Source of the DNA: JBBSEZ01 sp038239195
GTDB taxonomy: Bacteria > Planctomycetota > Planctomycetia > Gemmatales > Gemmataceae
NCBI GenBank assembly: GCA_038239195.1
Contig: JBBSEZ010000024.1
Location: 1 to 40,696, forward strand
Direction of reading: 5' to 3'
Length of the DNA: 40,696 bases
The notes beneath the pieces were generated by a model. It was not told where the DNA came from. It did no database searches and worked only from the letters and a program-made list of their open reading frames with translations. Position numbers and translations under genes: made by a program. Shown in pieces: positions 1 through 9,400 of the stretch (positions are counted from its first letter, which is position 1; each line of letters opens with the position of its first letter).

Positions 1-126
1 CCCCCCCGGTTCGCCCGGCGGCGATCACGGGTTGCGCCCCAGGGGCCGGCGCGGCGCAGCTAACCCGCGCCCCTCGCGCCACCGGGCTCGCGCTCTACGC
101 CCCTCGCAATCGGCCCCTCGCGTCGG

Positions 127-132
127 TAAAAT
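127..132 (+). promoter_or_regulatory. possible -10 element upstream of the caspase-like gene
   Basis: TAAAAT sits in a short AT-rich island (125-136, GGTAA-AA-TTACC, an imperfect palindrome) 38 bases before the ATG at 171, in otherwise very GC-rich DNA. No convincing -35 hexamer is visible about 17 bases upstream. The rest of 1-170 shows no gene. The first 20 bases resemble planctomycete intergenic repeat sequence. Confidence 0.3.
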
Positions 133-170
133 TACCTCATTCTCCACCCCGCGCCGCCGAGATCGATCCC

Positions 171-1622
171 ATGACCGAGCGACTGACCCTCGTGTTCGCC
201 GTTGACGCCTATCAGGACCAGGCCATTGCCCCGGCCCTCCTCGCCGAGGCCGACGGCGCCGGCTTCGCCCAGGCCCTCGAGCGCCTCGGCTTCGCCCGCG
301 ACCAGCAGACCGTGCTGCTCGGCGCCCAGGCCACGCGCACCGCCATCGCGTCGCGGCTTCGCAAGCTGGCCAAGACGACGGCCGCCCCGGAGACCGTGTT
401 CCTGTTCTATGCCGGACACGCCTTCGAGTCCGAAGGTGCGAGCTATCTCACCTGCGCCGACAGCCAGCTCGACGACCTCGCCGAAACGAGCCTCGAGCTT
501 CGCACGCTGCTCGACGCCTTGAAGGCCTGCGGGTGCGAGCGCGTCGTCTTCTTCCTCGACCCGCGCGGGGGCCTTCCCGACGAGCCCCTTCGCGGCAAGG
601 AGCTCGGCAAGTTTTTCGCCAAGCCGGGGCGCGCCGCTTTCGTCTCTTGCCAGCCCGGCGAGGTCGCCCACGTGGCGGGGCCGCTCAAGGGCAGCGTCTG
701 GGGGCACCACCTGCTCGCTGCCCTGGGCGGCAAGGCGCCGCTGGCCCTCGACGAGGGGCGATTGCTGACCGCGAGCTCGCTGCAGAACTACCTCGCGCAG
801 GAGGTGCCGCGCACCCTGCGCACTTCCTTCAAGGACGCGGCCGTGCAGTCGCCTCACTCCGTCGCCGGCGACGGCCCGTTATTGATCGCCGACCTCGGGC
901 CCCTGCTGGCCAAGGGCGAACAGGCGAACGCCGACCCGCGCCTTCAGCCGCTCAAGCGCGGGGCCCTGCGCAACGAGGTGCTGATGCGCGTCAAATCGCT
1001 GAGCGGGTTCCGCAAGTTCCACCGCGTGCCCGACCGGGTCAACGCCTCGTCGCAGAAATTTGTCGCCGACCTCGCCGCTGAGGACGTCAAGGCCGACGTC
1101 GATGAGAAGTACGCCGCCGTTCGGGAGTCGCTCGGCTATAAACGTCGAGACGTCGAGGCGTCGTGCGACCGGGGCTCGGGCTTCGTGCGAACGCCCGATT
1201 TCGAGTATAGCATCAGCCTCGAACAGGCGCCCGACGACCCCACCAGCGTCGTGTGGCGGCGCGAGGTGGGGGGGATTCAGAGCCCCGAGGTCGTGCTCGG
1301 CCGGGCCTTCGCGAGCGTGTTCGGCGACCTGTTCGACGCGCTCGTCTTCGAGTTCGTCAAGCCATTCGACCTCGAGGCCTGGGTCGATCGCGTGGAGGAA
1401 GAGTTGCCCGAAGGCGTGAAGGTGCGCTGCGCCAGCGACTGCTCGAGCTGCGACGTGACCGTGGCGGGCTTCGCGGGCGTGATCCGCCTGCGGAGCGATC
1501 GCGTCGAGATCCACGGCGGCAAGGCGCCGTCGTCGAAGGCGCTCGTGGAGGCGTTCCTGGAGTTTCAGGATCGGTTTTCAGGCAAGCGCGACTTGCAGGC
1601 CCTGCCCCTCGGTGCCCGCTGA
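171..1622 (+). CDS. caspase-like (peptidase C14 fold) protein lacking the catalytic cysteine
   Basis: This 483-aa protein begins with a caspase/metacaspase-like fold (about residues 5-245). The opening strand reads LVFAVDAYQD. The histidine motif FYAGHAFE carries H83. The strand that normally ends in DxCHSG reads FFLDPRGG (127-134), so the catalytic cysteine is absent. VSCQPGEVAH and the following WGHHLLAALGG match the late part of C14 domains. The C-terminal 230 residues are not recognised. No signal peptide or membrane segment is seen, so it is probably cytoplasmic. Caspase homologues without Cys are usually regulatory or binding modules; that role here is inference. The ATG at 171 has only a weak ribosome site. 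A second cysteine-less relative lies at 25730-28057. The fold call is fairly sure, the function unknown. Confidence 0.75.
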   Translation: MTERLTLVFAVDAYQDQAIAPALLAEADGAGFAQALERLGFARDQQTVLLGAQATRTAIASRLRKLAKTTAAPETVFLFYAGHAFESEGASYLTCADSQLDDLAETSLELRTLLDALKACGCERVVFFLDPRGGLPDEPLRGKELGKFFAKPGRAAFVSCQPGEVAHVAGPLKGSVWGHHLLAALGGKAPLALDEGRLLTASSLQNYLAQEVPRTLRTSFKDAAVQSPHSVAGDGPLLIADLGPLLAKGEQANADPRLQPLKRGALRNEVLMRVKSLSGFRKFHRVPDRVNASSQKFVADLAAEDVKADVDEKYAAVRESLGYKRRDVEASCDRGSGFVRTPDFEYSISLEQAPDDPTSVVWRREVGGIQSPEVVLGRAFASVFGDLFDALVFEFVKPFDLEAWVDRVEEELPEGVKVRCASDCSSCDVTVAGFAGVIRLRSDRVEIHGGKAPSSKALVEAFLEFQDRFSGKRDLQALPLGAR

Positions 1623-1654
1623 AGCCGAGGAACGAGTGAGACGCGTAAGGCGAG

Positions 1655-1701
1655 CCGCCGGGTTTATCCCGGCGGTCCGGACGGCGGGGACAGGCCCGCC
1701 G
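1655..1701. terminator. two tandem hairpins between convergent genes
   Basis: Two adjacent stem-loops lie between the stop codons at 1622 (+) and 1719 (-). The first has an 8-bp GC stem, CCGCCGGG/CCCGGCGG, around TTTAT (1655-1675). The second has a 7-bp stem, CGGCGGG/CCCGCCG (1682-1701). The position suits a bidirectional terminator. Neither has a T-run, and the first resembles a repeat scattered in planctomycete genomes. Confidence 0.45.
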
Positions 1702-1718
1702 CTCGCTGGGGCTCGCAC

Positions 1719-2717
1719 TCAAGGCCGAGGCAGCGGGAGGGCGACGCGAAACCCGTTGTAGTTGTGCCGAACGTTCGGCGAGTTGGTGGCCCGCAGGGCC
1801 GAGCGGGCCAGCGCGGCGATCCCGTTGAAGCTGCCGCCCCGCAGTACGCGCAAGAAGCCGGTTTCGGGGCCGGGTGGATCGACCACCGGCGAGCTTTCAT
1901 AGTATTTCGGGCCCATCCAATCGCCGACCCACTCCCAGACGTTGCCGTGCATGTCGAAAAGCCCGAAGGCGTTGGGCGGATACGACCCGACCGGCGCCGG
2001 GTGATTCAGGTAGCGACCGAACGGATCGTCGGGAGCTCGCCCGTTGACGTTGGCCTGCGCCGAGGATAGCGAGTCGCCAAAGTGGAATGGCGAAAGGGAG
2101 ATGCCGGCGCGGCAGGCGTACTCCCACTGCGCCTCGCTCGGCAGGCGATAGGCGCGCCGGGCCGCCTTCTCGGGAGGCAAGTTCGACAGGCGCTCGCAGA
2201 ACCGCACGGCGTCTTCGTGCGAGACGTTTTCGACGGGGAACGACCGCGTATCGACCTTCTTCAGCGACCGCTGTTTGTCGCGGGTGAAGTCGCTCGGGTT
2301 GGTGCCCGTCACCTTCTGATACTGCTCCTGCGTCACCGCATGCGCGCCCAGGAAGAACGGCCTGCCCATCGTCACCTCGTGCCGCGGCCTTTCGAGGTCG
2401 GAGAAGCCCGGGCCCTCGGGCGAGCCCATCCAGAACGTCCCGGCGGGGATGAGGGCGAGCTCCATGCCAGCGGAGTTGGTCAGGACCGGCACGGAAGGCC
2501 GCACGCCCTGCCCGATCAACTCTTGCAAGCGCCGCTCCAGGGCGGGGCGCTCGTTTTCGGCAGGACGGTGCAACAGCGCCCGGCGCAGACGGTGCAGTTC
2601 GGCGCGGGCGCTACCGAGCGTGCCCTGCTCTTCGAGCCAGTCGGCCAGGACCAGCCAGGTGAGTTCATCGGTCGGGTTGTCGAGGAGGGCGCCGAGGAAG
2701 GCGCCTTCGGTTTCCAT
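1719..2717 (-). CDS. SUMF1/formylglycine-generating-enzyme-like protein with N-terminal TIGR02996 domain
   Basis: 332 aa. Residues 1-48 match the TIGR02996 repeat-companion domain (FLGALLDNPTDELTWLVLADWLEEQG), which is found mainly in Gemmata-type planctomycetes. Residues from about 80 to the end are an FGE-sulfatase/SUMF1 domain: GMELALIPAGTFWMGS, RLPSEAQWEYACRAG, MHGNVWEWVGDW, RVLRGGSFN and NGFRVAL. In true formylglycine-generating enzymes, two cysteines lie just after the RGGSW motif and bind copper. Here that stretch is IAALARSALRATN with no cysteine, so oxidase activity is unlikely. Many bacterial SUMF1 domains act as binding modules (for example beside kinases), a role that is only inferred here. 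A GGAG lies 8 bases before the ATG. It follows the ABC exporter by 54 bases on the same strand and may be co-transcribed. Confidence 0.85.
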   Translation of the reverse strand: METEGAFLGALLDNPTDELTWLVLADWLEEQGTLGSARAELHRLRRALLHRPAENERPALERRLQELIGQGVRPSVPVLTNSAGMELALIPAGTFWMGSPEGPGFSDLERPRHEVTMGRPFFLGAHAVTQEQYQKVTGTNPSDFTRDKQRSLKKVDTRSFPVENVSHEDAVRFCERLSNLPPEKAARRAYRLPSEAQWEYACRAGISLSPFHFGDSLSSAQANVNGRAPDDPFGRYLNHPAPVGSYPPNAFGLFDMHGNVWEWVGDWMGPKYYESSPVVDPPGPETGFLRVLRGGSFNGIAALARSALRATNSPNVRHNYNGFRVALPLPRP

Positions 2718-2771
2718 CGGTCGTTCTCCGCCGACGAAGCGAGACGGTGCCCTCCCATTGTAGGCGCCCGA

Positions 2772-4644
2772 TCACGAAGCCGCCGCGACCACGACCTCCC
2801 CCTCCGGCGCCGGCGAGGGCTTTTCCGCGGACAGGGCGAGCTCGGCGAAGGCCCCGCCTTGCTTGAGGAGCTCGCTGTACGAGCCCGACTCCGCCACCCG
2901 CCCCCCATCGAAGACCAGAATGCGGTCGGCGTCAACAAGGGTGGAGAGCCGATGAGCGACGATAATCACCGTGCGATCTGCGCGGGCCGCGTCGATGGCC
3001 CGCTGCACGCTCCGTTCGCTGATCGTGTCCAGGGCCGAGGTCGCCTCGTCCAGGATCAGCACCGGCGGGCCCTGCAAGAAGACGCGCGCCAGCGCCAGCC
3101 GCTGCCTCTGGCCGCCGGAGAGGTTCTGGCCTCGCTCGGCCACGGGCGCCGAATAGCCCCCCGGCATCATCATGATCTCTTCGTGGATGCACGCCCGCCG
3201 GGCCGCCCGGCGGACGTCCTCAGGCAGATAACGGCTGGCCGAGCCGTAGGTGATGTTCTCCTCGATGGTGCCGGCGAACATGAACGGCGCCTGCCCGACG
3301 TAGCCGACGAGCTGGCTGATCGCCTCGCGCGACACCTCCTCCAGGGGCACTCCCATGAGGCAGGCCCGGCCCTCTGTGGGGTGGACAAGGCGCATCAGCA
3401 CCTTGAGCAGCGTCGATTTGCCGCACCCCGAGCGCCCGACGATGCCGATCGTCTCGCCGGAATGGATTGCGAGCGACGCGCCGTCGAGGACCGCCCGGCC
3501 GCCGCCTTCGGGGCCGGCGTACTCGACGCGCAGATCGACCACCTCGATGATCGGGGCGCCGTCGTCCAGGCGCGGCTCGCGGTGCGTCAGAGTGCGGAAG
3601 GAGCGATCGACCGGGAGGGCGAGCATGTCCATCAGGTCGGCGACGCGCAAGCTGGCCTCGTGCCCCTCGTCGAGGACGCGATGCACCTCGGCGATGGGGG
3701 GTCATCACGCTCAGGAAGAGCATCGAGAAGGTCAGGATGTCGCCGTAGCTGATGCGCCCGCTCACGGCGAGGTAGACGGCCAGGGCCAGCACCATCAAAT
3801 GGAAGAAGCCTTCCGTCAGCGCCTTGGCCGCGCCGAAGAAGGACATCGTGACGTGGTGGCCCAGTTCCGTGGTGCGGCGCTTCTCGGCCGCCTTCGAAAC
3901 GCGATTCACCTCCTGGGCGTGGGTGTGGGCGACGCGGACGTACTCGAGCCCCCCGAGCTGTTCGACCACCGTCCCGTCGAGCTCCTCGCGGCTTCGCAGC
4001 AGGCTCAGGCGCACCCCCCTCTGCGACCGCAGTTGCCAGGCCGTCAACGCCACCGAGGTCGGGACGACGCCAACCATGACCAGCCCGATCCAGGGCTGCT
4101 TGACCGCCACCGTCCCCAGCGCGAACAAGCCCGTGAGAATGGCCGGAAAGAAGTCGAGGAACGACAGCCGCAACAGGCGCATGTATCCGTCGATGCTGCG
4201 GAAGATACGGCCGTGCAACACGCCCACCTTCTCGTGGGTGAACGTGGCCAGGTCCACCTGCAACAGGTGGGACACCACTTTCACGCTCAGGTGCTTGTCG
4301 ATGCGCGTGCAGGTGTTCTCGACGAGAAATCGGCGGATGACGTGCAGGCCCTCGCGCAGGAAGACCAGGAAGGCGATGGCGAGCAGATAGTAGGTTGCGA
4401 AGCCGAAGAGCGCATCGTGGGCAAGCTGTTGCTCACTGCCCTGCTTGACCTCATCCACGAGGTGGCCGAGCAGGAGTGGGACCGCCGTGGCGGCGACGCT
4501 GGTGAGTGCCATGAGGACGGCTGCCCCGCGGAGCGACCAGCGGTGGCGCGAGGGGACCATCTGCCAAACTTGCACGGCGCGTTTGCCGAGCAGCCGGACC
4601 TCGTCCGTCAACCGGTTCCTGGCGCCGGGGGCCTTAGCGGTCAT
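2772..4644 (-). CDS. ABC exporter (fused TMD-NBD), interrupted by one frameshift; NdvA/ChvA-type role inferred
   Basis: Two frames together give one half-transporter of about 624 aa. The 5' part (4644 to about 3701) encodes a six-helix type I exporter membrane domain. The 3' part (an open frame through 2772) encodes the ATPase: Walker A GRSGCGKST, Q-loop VGQAPFMFAGTIEENI, signature LSGGQRQR, Walker B VLILDEATSALD and H-loop VAHRLST. The frame breaks at a G6 run (3696-3701). Removing one base joins LSVMTP to IAEVHRVLDE, the expected linker. The start is taken at 4644 because GAAGGA lies 6 bases upstream; the GTG at 4665 lies inside a hairpin. Family members flip lipids, peptides, drugs or glucans. 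The nearby beta-1,2-glucan synthase suggests glucan export, as by NdvA/ChvA, but sequence alone does not prove it. The break may be a read error or a real lesion. Confidence 0.8.
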
Positions 4645-4661
4645 GGGCAGTCCTTCGGCAG

Positions 4662-4695
4662 GCACGCCCCGTCCTTTTCGGAGGACGGGGCGTGC
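4662..4695 (-). promoter_or_regulatory. perfect 13-bp hairpin just before the exporter start
   Basis: GCACGCCCCGTCC (4662-4674) and GGACGGGGCGTGC (4683-4695) form a perfect 13-bp inverted repeat with an 8-base loop. In minus-strand RNA the stem ends 17 bases before the ATG at 4644 and leaves the GAAGGA ribosome site free. It could be a terminator for the small ORF upstream (no U-tract is present), an mRNA-stabilising stem, or a translational control element for the exporter. Confidence 0.5.
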
Positions 4696-4789
4696 TTGCG
4701 TGCTGTAGGTTACGGCCCAGGGAGAGGATGGGACGTGAGACGGAACGCACGTGGGATGATGGCACCCACACGACGAGGGGCAGGTGGGC

Positions 4790-4978
4790 TCAATACGGCC
4801 CGCGCTGGCGGCCGGTCTGCAGCCCGCTCACCAGCAAAGGCGCTCTCTTGAGGAGAGAAACCAGCTTGTGCTCGACCATCTGGGCCGGGGTCAGGCGAGC
4901 CCGGCTGTCGGCCACAAGAACTTCGTTGGTCGCCGCTTCTTCCGCTTGCCCCCGACGATCCTGCGTCTCTGCGTACAT
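4790..4978 (-). CDS. small hypothetical protein (62 aa) with perfect Shine-Dalgarno
   Basis: A 62-aa reading frame starts MYAETQDRRGQAEEAATNEV and ends QTGRQRGPY. AAAGGAGG stands 7 bases before the ATG, one of the two best ribosome sites in the window. This is the main reason to call the gene. The product is hydrophilic with no signal peptide, membrane helix or known motif. The middle (LTPAQMVEHKLVSLLKRAPLLVSGL) could form an amphipathic helix. It sits between the glucanase (stop at 5091) and the exporter (start at 4644), all on the minus strand, so it may belong to the glucan locus. Longer frames that overlap it on the same strand have arginine/proline-rich, unnatural composition. The function is unknown. 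Confidence 0.6.
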   Translation of the reverse strand: MYAETQDRRGQAEEAATNEVLVADSRARLTPAQMVEHKLVSLLKRAPLLVSGLQTGRQRGPY

Positions 4979-5090
4979 GATGCATCCTCCTTTGGGAAAC
5001 GGACACCTTTCCCCTCAGCAAACGGAGTGCCGAAGGGGGCGCCGACGCCCGAGGAGGCGGGACGATTTCTCCGGAAGGCGGCGCAAGGCC

Positions 5091-6362
5091 TCAAGCAGCG
5101 CGAGCAAGGCCCACGGGCGAGGCAGGTGCGCGGCGGAAGCCGATGCGAGTCAGGCCCTGCCGCACACAGGCGAGAGAGTGGAACTCTTCTCTCACCCTAT
5201 GGACGTGCAAGAAGTTGTCCAGGGCCAGGACCGCCGCCCCGGCATCGATGCCGACCATGTCGCGCCCGGCCCAGCCCCGATCGAGGTTGATCGCGCTGAA
5301 ACCATACCGCCCCAGAGCGGACACGCGCCGGTCGTGCCGGGCCCCCAGGAGGTTCTCCAGCACGAGCGCGGGCCGGTGGGCGACCGAGGCCAGCGTGGCC
5401 GTGAGGTGGGCCGTCCCGTCGAGGGGCTGCCCTGGGGCATAGCAGCGGTAGGTGTCGGCATCGGGAGCGCCCCCCGGGCCGTCGCCCGCGGACAGGCCCC
5501 AGTAGCGCTCGTATGTCGCGAACCGGGAGGCCGCCGCTCGGCAGAACCCGTAGTTCGCCTGGGCTGCCAGCCCCGCCTCGGCCGCCAGGCCCAGCCCGCC
5601 GGGCTCGTGCCAGGTTTCGAGGTCGAGCAGGTCGAGCCCATACTGGAACACGAACAGGCCGAGGTCGGCGCTGTGGAAGGGCAGCCCACCGACCTTGCCA
5701 TAGAACGGGCGAAGGCGAGGCCATCCCTCCGTCGGCCAGGCGCGCTTGCCTTCCGCTCCCGCGGCGAGCACGTAGAGAAACACGGTCTCTCCGTTGAGGC
5801 GGTCCCACGCGCACGGCAGGAAGCTCCCTTCCCGGTCCAGCCCATGAGAGAGCAGCCCTGCGTGGCCCGAAGAAGGAGGGGCCGTCCAGAAGCCCCAATC
5901 GACGCGGGCGTACAGCTGCTCCGCGAGCTCCTGTAGCTTCCCATCGTTCAGAAAGGCCGCCGCCCAAAGGGCGCCGGCGAAGAGCCAGGCCGAATCGACC
6001 GTGCTACAGCGGTCCGACCCGACCGCGTTGCCGTCGCGGTCGGTAAAGTGGGGAAGCACGCCCTCGTGCTGAGGTAGGCGCTCCAGCGCCGTGAGCAGGG
6101 CGCGCCGCACCCGTTGGATGGCGCAGTCGCGCGTCAGCAGCCGGAACGGCTCGGCGCTGGCGAGGGCGAGGGCGATGAGGCCCATCCCCGTGGCCGCGAT
6201 GGAGCGCCAGCCCTCGGGCTCGCGGGGGCCGAAGTTGCGCTGCCGGTCGAGCACCAGGCCATCGGGGGCCTGGTTTTCGAGGAAGTAGCGCAGGGCGAGG
6301 CCCTGCAGGTATAAGAGAAAGGCCCGCTCCGTCGGGGGCAAGCCCGCAGCCATCCTTGGCAT
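5091..6362 (-). CDS. glycoamylase-like (PF10091) glucanase, GH144-like
   Basis: 423 aa, close to the usual size of GH144 endo-beta-1,2-glucanases, with an (alpha/alpha)6 toroid. Recognisable blocks run in family order: GLVLDRQRN, SIAATGMGLIALALA, RVRRALLTALERL, GVLPHFTD, STVDSAWLFAGALWAAAF, YARVDWGFW, NGETVFLYVLAAG, LFVFQYGLDLLDL, ANYGFCRA, YWGLSAGDGPGG, YGFSAINLDRGW and GIDAGAAVLALDNF. The acidic residue usually just before the STxDTA block is replaced (DRCSTVDSA), while the glutamate of NGETVFLY is kept. Activity is therefore plausible but uncertain. No signal peptide is visible, which is unusual for a glucanase and suggests a cytoplasmic or membrane-proximal role. The start at 6362 is preferred (GGAG 8 bases upstream) over an upstream frame with poor composition. 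It follows the glucan synthase by 109 bases on the same strand. Confidence 0.82.
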   Translation of the reverse strand: MPRMAAGLPPTERAFLLYLQGLALRYFLENQAPDGLVLDRQRNFGPREPEGWRSIAATGMGLIALALASAEPFRLLTRDCAIQRVRRALLTALERLPQHEGVLPHFTDRDGNAVGSDRCSTVDSAWLFAGALWAAAFLNDGKLQELAEQLYARVDWGFWTAPPSSGHAGLLSHGLDREGSFLPCAWDRLNGETVFLYVLAAGAEGKRAWPTEGWPRLRPFYGKVGGLPFHSADLGLFVFQYGLDLLDLETWHEPGGLGLAAEAGLAAQANYGFCRAAASRFATYERYWGLSAGDGPGGAPDADTYRCYAPGQPLDGTAHLTATLASVAHRPALVLENLLGARHDRRVSALGRYGFSAINLDRGWAGRDMVGIDAGAAVLALDNFLHVHRVREEFHSLACVRQGLTRIGFRRAPASPVGLARAA

Positions 6363-6471
6363 GGGGACATCTCCGGTGGCCCTGGTTCCTGGGGGGGATC
6401 CTAGCAACCCGACGCCTCCCCCGCTACCCCGAAGCCAAGGATCTCGAAGAGGATGAAGAAGCCCTCTTGAT

Positions 6472-9400
6472 TCATCCTTTGGAGGGAGGCCCCATCTCCA
6501 CCCGCACCTCATGCGTCCCCCCATCATCCTTCAGTTCGACCTCCCCGCCCGCCTGGAGCTCCCCGTCCACCCACGTCCCCCGCACGCCCGATTCCACCCC
6601 GCGAGCGTTCTCGACGACGATGCGGTAGGTGGCCGAGCGATGGCGATACGTAATCTCGAAGCCCTTCCACCCCTTCGGAATGCGCGGATCGACCCGGAGC
6701 CGGTCGCCGCGCTTGTGGAAGCCCAGGATCGCCTCGAGGCCGACGCGGTAGAGCCACGACGCCGAGCCGGTGTACCACGTCCACCCGCCGCGGCCGGTGT
6801 GGGGAGGCTCGCCGTAGACGTCGGCCGCCACCACGTAGGGCTCGACGCGGTAGAGCGCCACCCGCTCCGCCGTCGCCGCATGCCGCACCGGGCTGAGCAT
6901 GTCGAAAACATCGACCGCCTTGCCGCCCTGCCCCAGGAGCGCCAGCGCCTCCACCACCCAGGTCGCGGCGTGCGTGTACTGCCCGCCGTTCTCGCGGATG
7001 CCGGGGACGTAGCCCTTGATGTAGCCGGGGTGCAGGCTGCCGTGGTCGAACGGCGGGGTGAACAGCAACACGATACGGTCGGCTCGGCGCACCAGCTTCT
7101 TCTCGACCGCGGCCATCCCCTGCCGGGCCCGCTCCGGGCCCCCCGCCCCCGAGATCACCGCCCACGTTTGCGCCAGCGAGTCGATCTGGCACTCGTCGTT
7201 GCTGGCCGAGCCCAGCGGCGTGCCGTCGTCAAAGTAGGCCCGGCGATACCACGCCCCGTCCCAGGCGTTCGCCTCGATGGCGGTGCGCAACGCCTCGGCG
7301 CGCCGCTGCCATTCTTCTCCGTGGGGGGCGTCTCCGCGCTGCTCGGCGAAGGCGGCGAACTGTTGCAAGCACGCGAGCTGGAACCAGCCGACCCAGACGC
7401 TCTCGCCCTTGCCGCCCGAGCCAACGCGGTTCATGCCGTCGTTCCAGTCGCCGGTGCCCATCAGCGGCAGGCCGTGGGCGCCCAGCTTCCAGCCGTTTTC
7501 CAGGGAGCGCACGCAATGCTCGTACACCGTCCCGCGCTCCGGGCCGACCGCCGGCAACCCGTAGACCTCTTCCTGGTCGGGGGCCAACAGGGGGGCCTTC
7601 AAGAACGGGACAATTTCGTCGAGCACCCCGCGGTCGCCCGTCGTCCGGACGTAGTGGGAGACGACGAAGGGCAGCCAGAGGAAGTCGTCGGAGAAGCGCG
7701 TCCGCACGCCGCGCCCCGCCGGGGGGTGCCACCAGTGCTGGACGTCGCCTTCCTCGAACTGGTGTGCCGCCGCGCGCAGGATTTGCGCCCGCGCCTCCCC
7801 AGGCGCGGCGTAGACGAGCGCCATCACGTCCTGGAGCTGGTCGCGGAAGCCATAGGCACCGCCCGACTGGTAGAACGCCGAACGCCCCCAGACGCGACAG
7901 GCCAGCACCTGCGTCAGCAGCCAGCGATTGAGGAGCAAGTCCATCGCCGGATCGGGCGTGCGCACCTGCACCGTGCCGAGCAGCCCATCCCAGCGCGCTG
8001 CCGACGTCTGGAACGCGGCCTCGGCGGCGCCCGGCGCGCGGAATCGGGCCGCCAGGGCCCGCGCCGCCTCCCGGTCCGGCGCCTGGCCGAGCAGGAAGAC
8101 CACCTCCGTCTCCCCACCGGGTGCCAGGTCGAACCGCGCCTGCACGGCCCCACATCCGCCCAAACCGGGCCCGACCTGTCCGGAAAGCTCGGCTCGCTTC
8201 AGCGCCGCCGGCGCAGCCAGCGAGCCGTTGCGGCCGATGAACTCGGTCCGGTCGCTCGTGAAAGTGCGCGGGCGATGATCGACGTCGAGGAAGGCGATGG
8301 CGCCACCGAAGTCGGGGTTGAAGGCGTTGCGTGCGAACAGGGCCCCCCCAGGGTCGTGAGGGAGCGTTTCGCTCCCTGCCACCCTTGGATCCATCTCGGT
8401 CACCACGTGCATCGACGTCTGGTCTCTCGTCGTGCCCAGCACCCACTCGACGAAGAACGTCGCCGACAGCCGGCGCGGGCGGCGCCCCTCGTTCTTCACC
8501 TTCAGGCGCAGGAACTTGACCGGCTCGTCCGGCGCCACGAACAGGCACAGCGCCTGCGTCAGCCCGGCGTGTTTCTGCTCGAAGGTCGTGTGGCCGGGCG
8601 CGTGGCGAACCACCGTGGGTGCCGCGTTCGCGACGGGCAGCGGGGTCGGCGACCATACCTCGCCCGTCTCCTCGTCGCGCAGGTACAGGGCCTCGCCGGG
8701 AGGGTCGGACACGGGGTCGTTGCTCCACGGCGTCAGGCGGTTCTGCTGGCTGTTGTCGGCCCAGGTGTAGCCCGCGCCGCTGTCGGAGATCAGAAAGCCG
8801 AAACTCGGGTTGGCGACCACGTTGATCCACGGCGCGGGGGGGACCGCACCGGGCAGGACGACGTACTCGCGACCGTCCGCCGAGAAGCCGCCGATGCCGT
8901 TGTCGAACAGGAGCCCCGCCGGGGAAGCGACGGAGGGCGTGCCCGGCGCCGGGCGCACCTTTGGCGCCAGGGCCGGCGGCAGCGTGCGTCGCTTTTCGAG
9001 GACCTCGAGCTGCGCCGTCAGGGGCCCGCGGTTGCCTTCCAACACCACGCGCGCCGCCGCCAGCAGCAGCGTTCGGTCCCCTTCGAGGAGGTGCGACGCC
9101 TTGCGTACGAAGACGCCGCCCGGCTTATCGACGAGCGCGTGGGCGTCGGAGGCGCGCACCAGCGCCTGCAATTGCTGGTGGAGCTCCTCGAAGTAGCTGG
9201 CCGGGTTCTCGTTCAGGAGCACCAGGTCCACCGTCAACCCCTTCGTCCGCCAGTACGTGTGGGCGGCGAGGATCTGGCGGGCCAGGTCGACGTCCTGAGG
9301 GGCCCCGACGCGCACGACCACGATCGGGTGGTCGCCCGAGATGCCCTGCCGCCACAGCCCCGCTTGCCCCTGCGTGTTGGCGGCCAGCACCGACGGCGCT

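Noticed and set aside
4710..5021. A 103-codon minus-strand frame overlapping the 62-aa small gene
   Set aside because: Arg/Pro/Gly-rich composition and no ribosome site, while the 62-aa frame has a perfect one.
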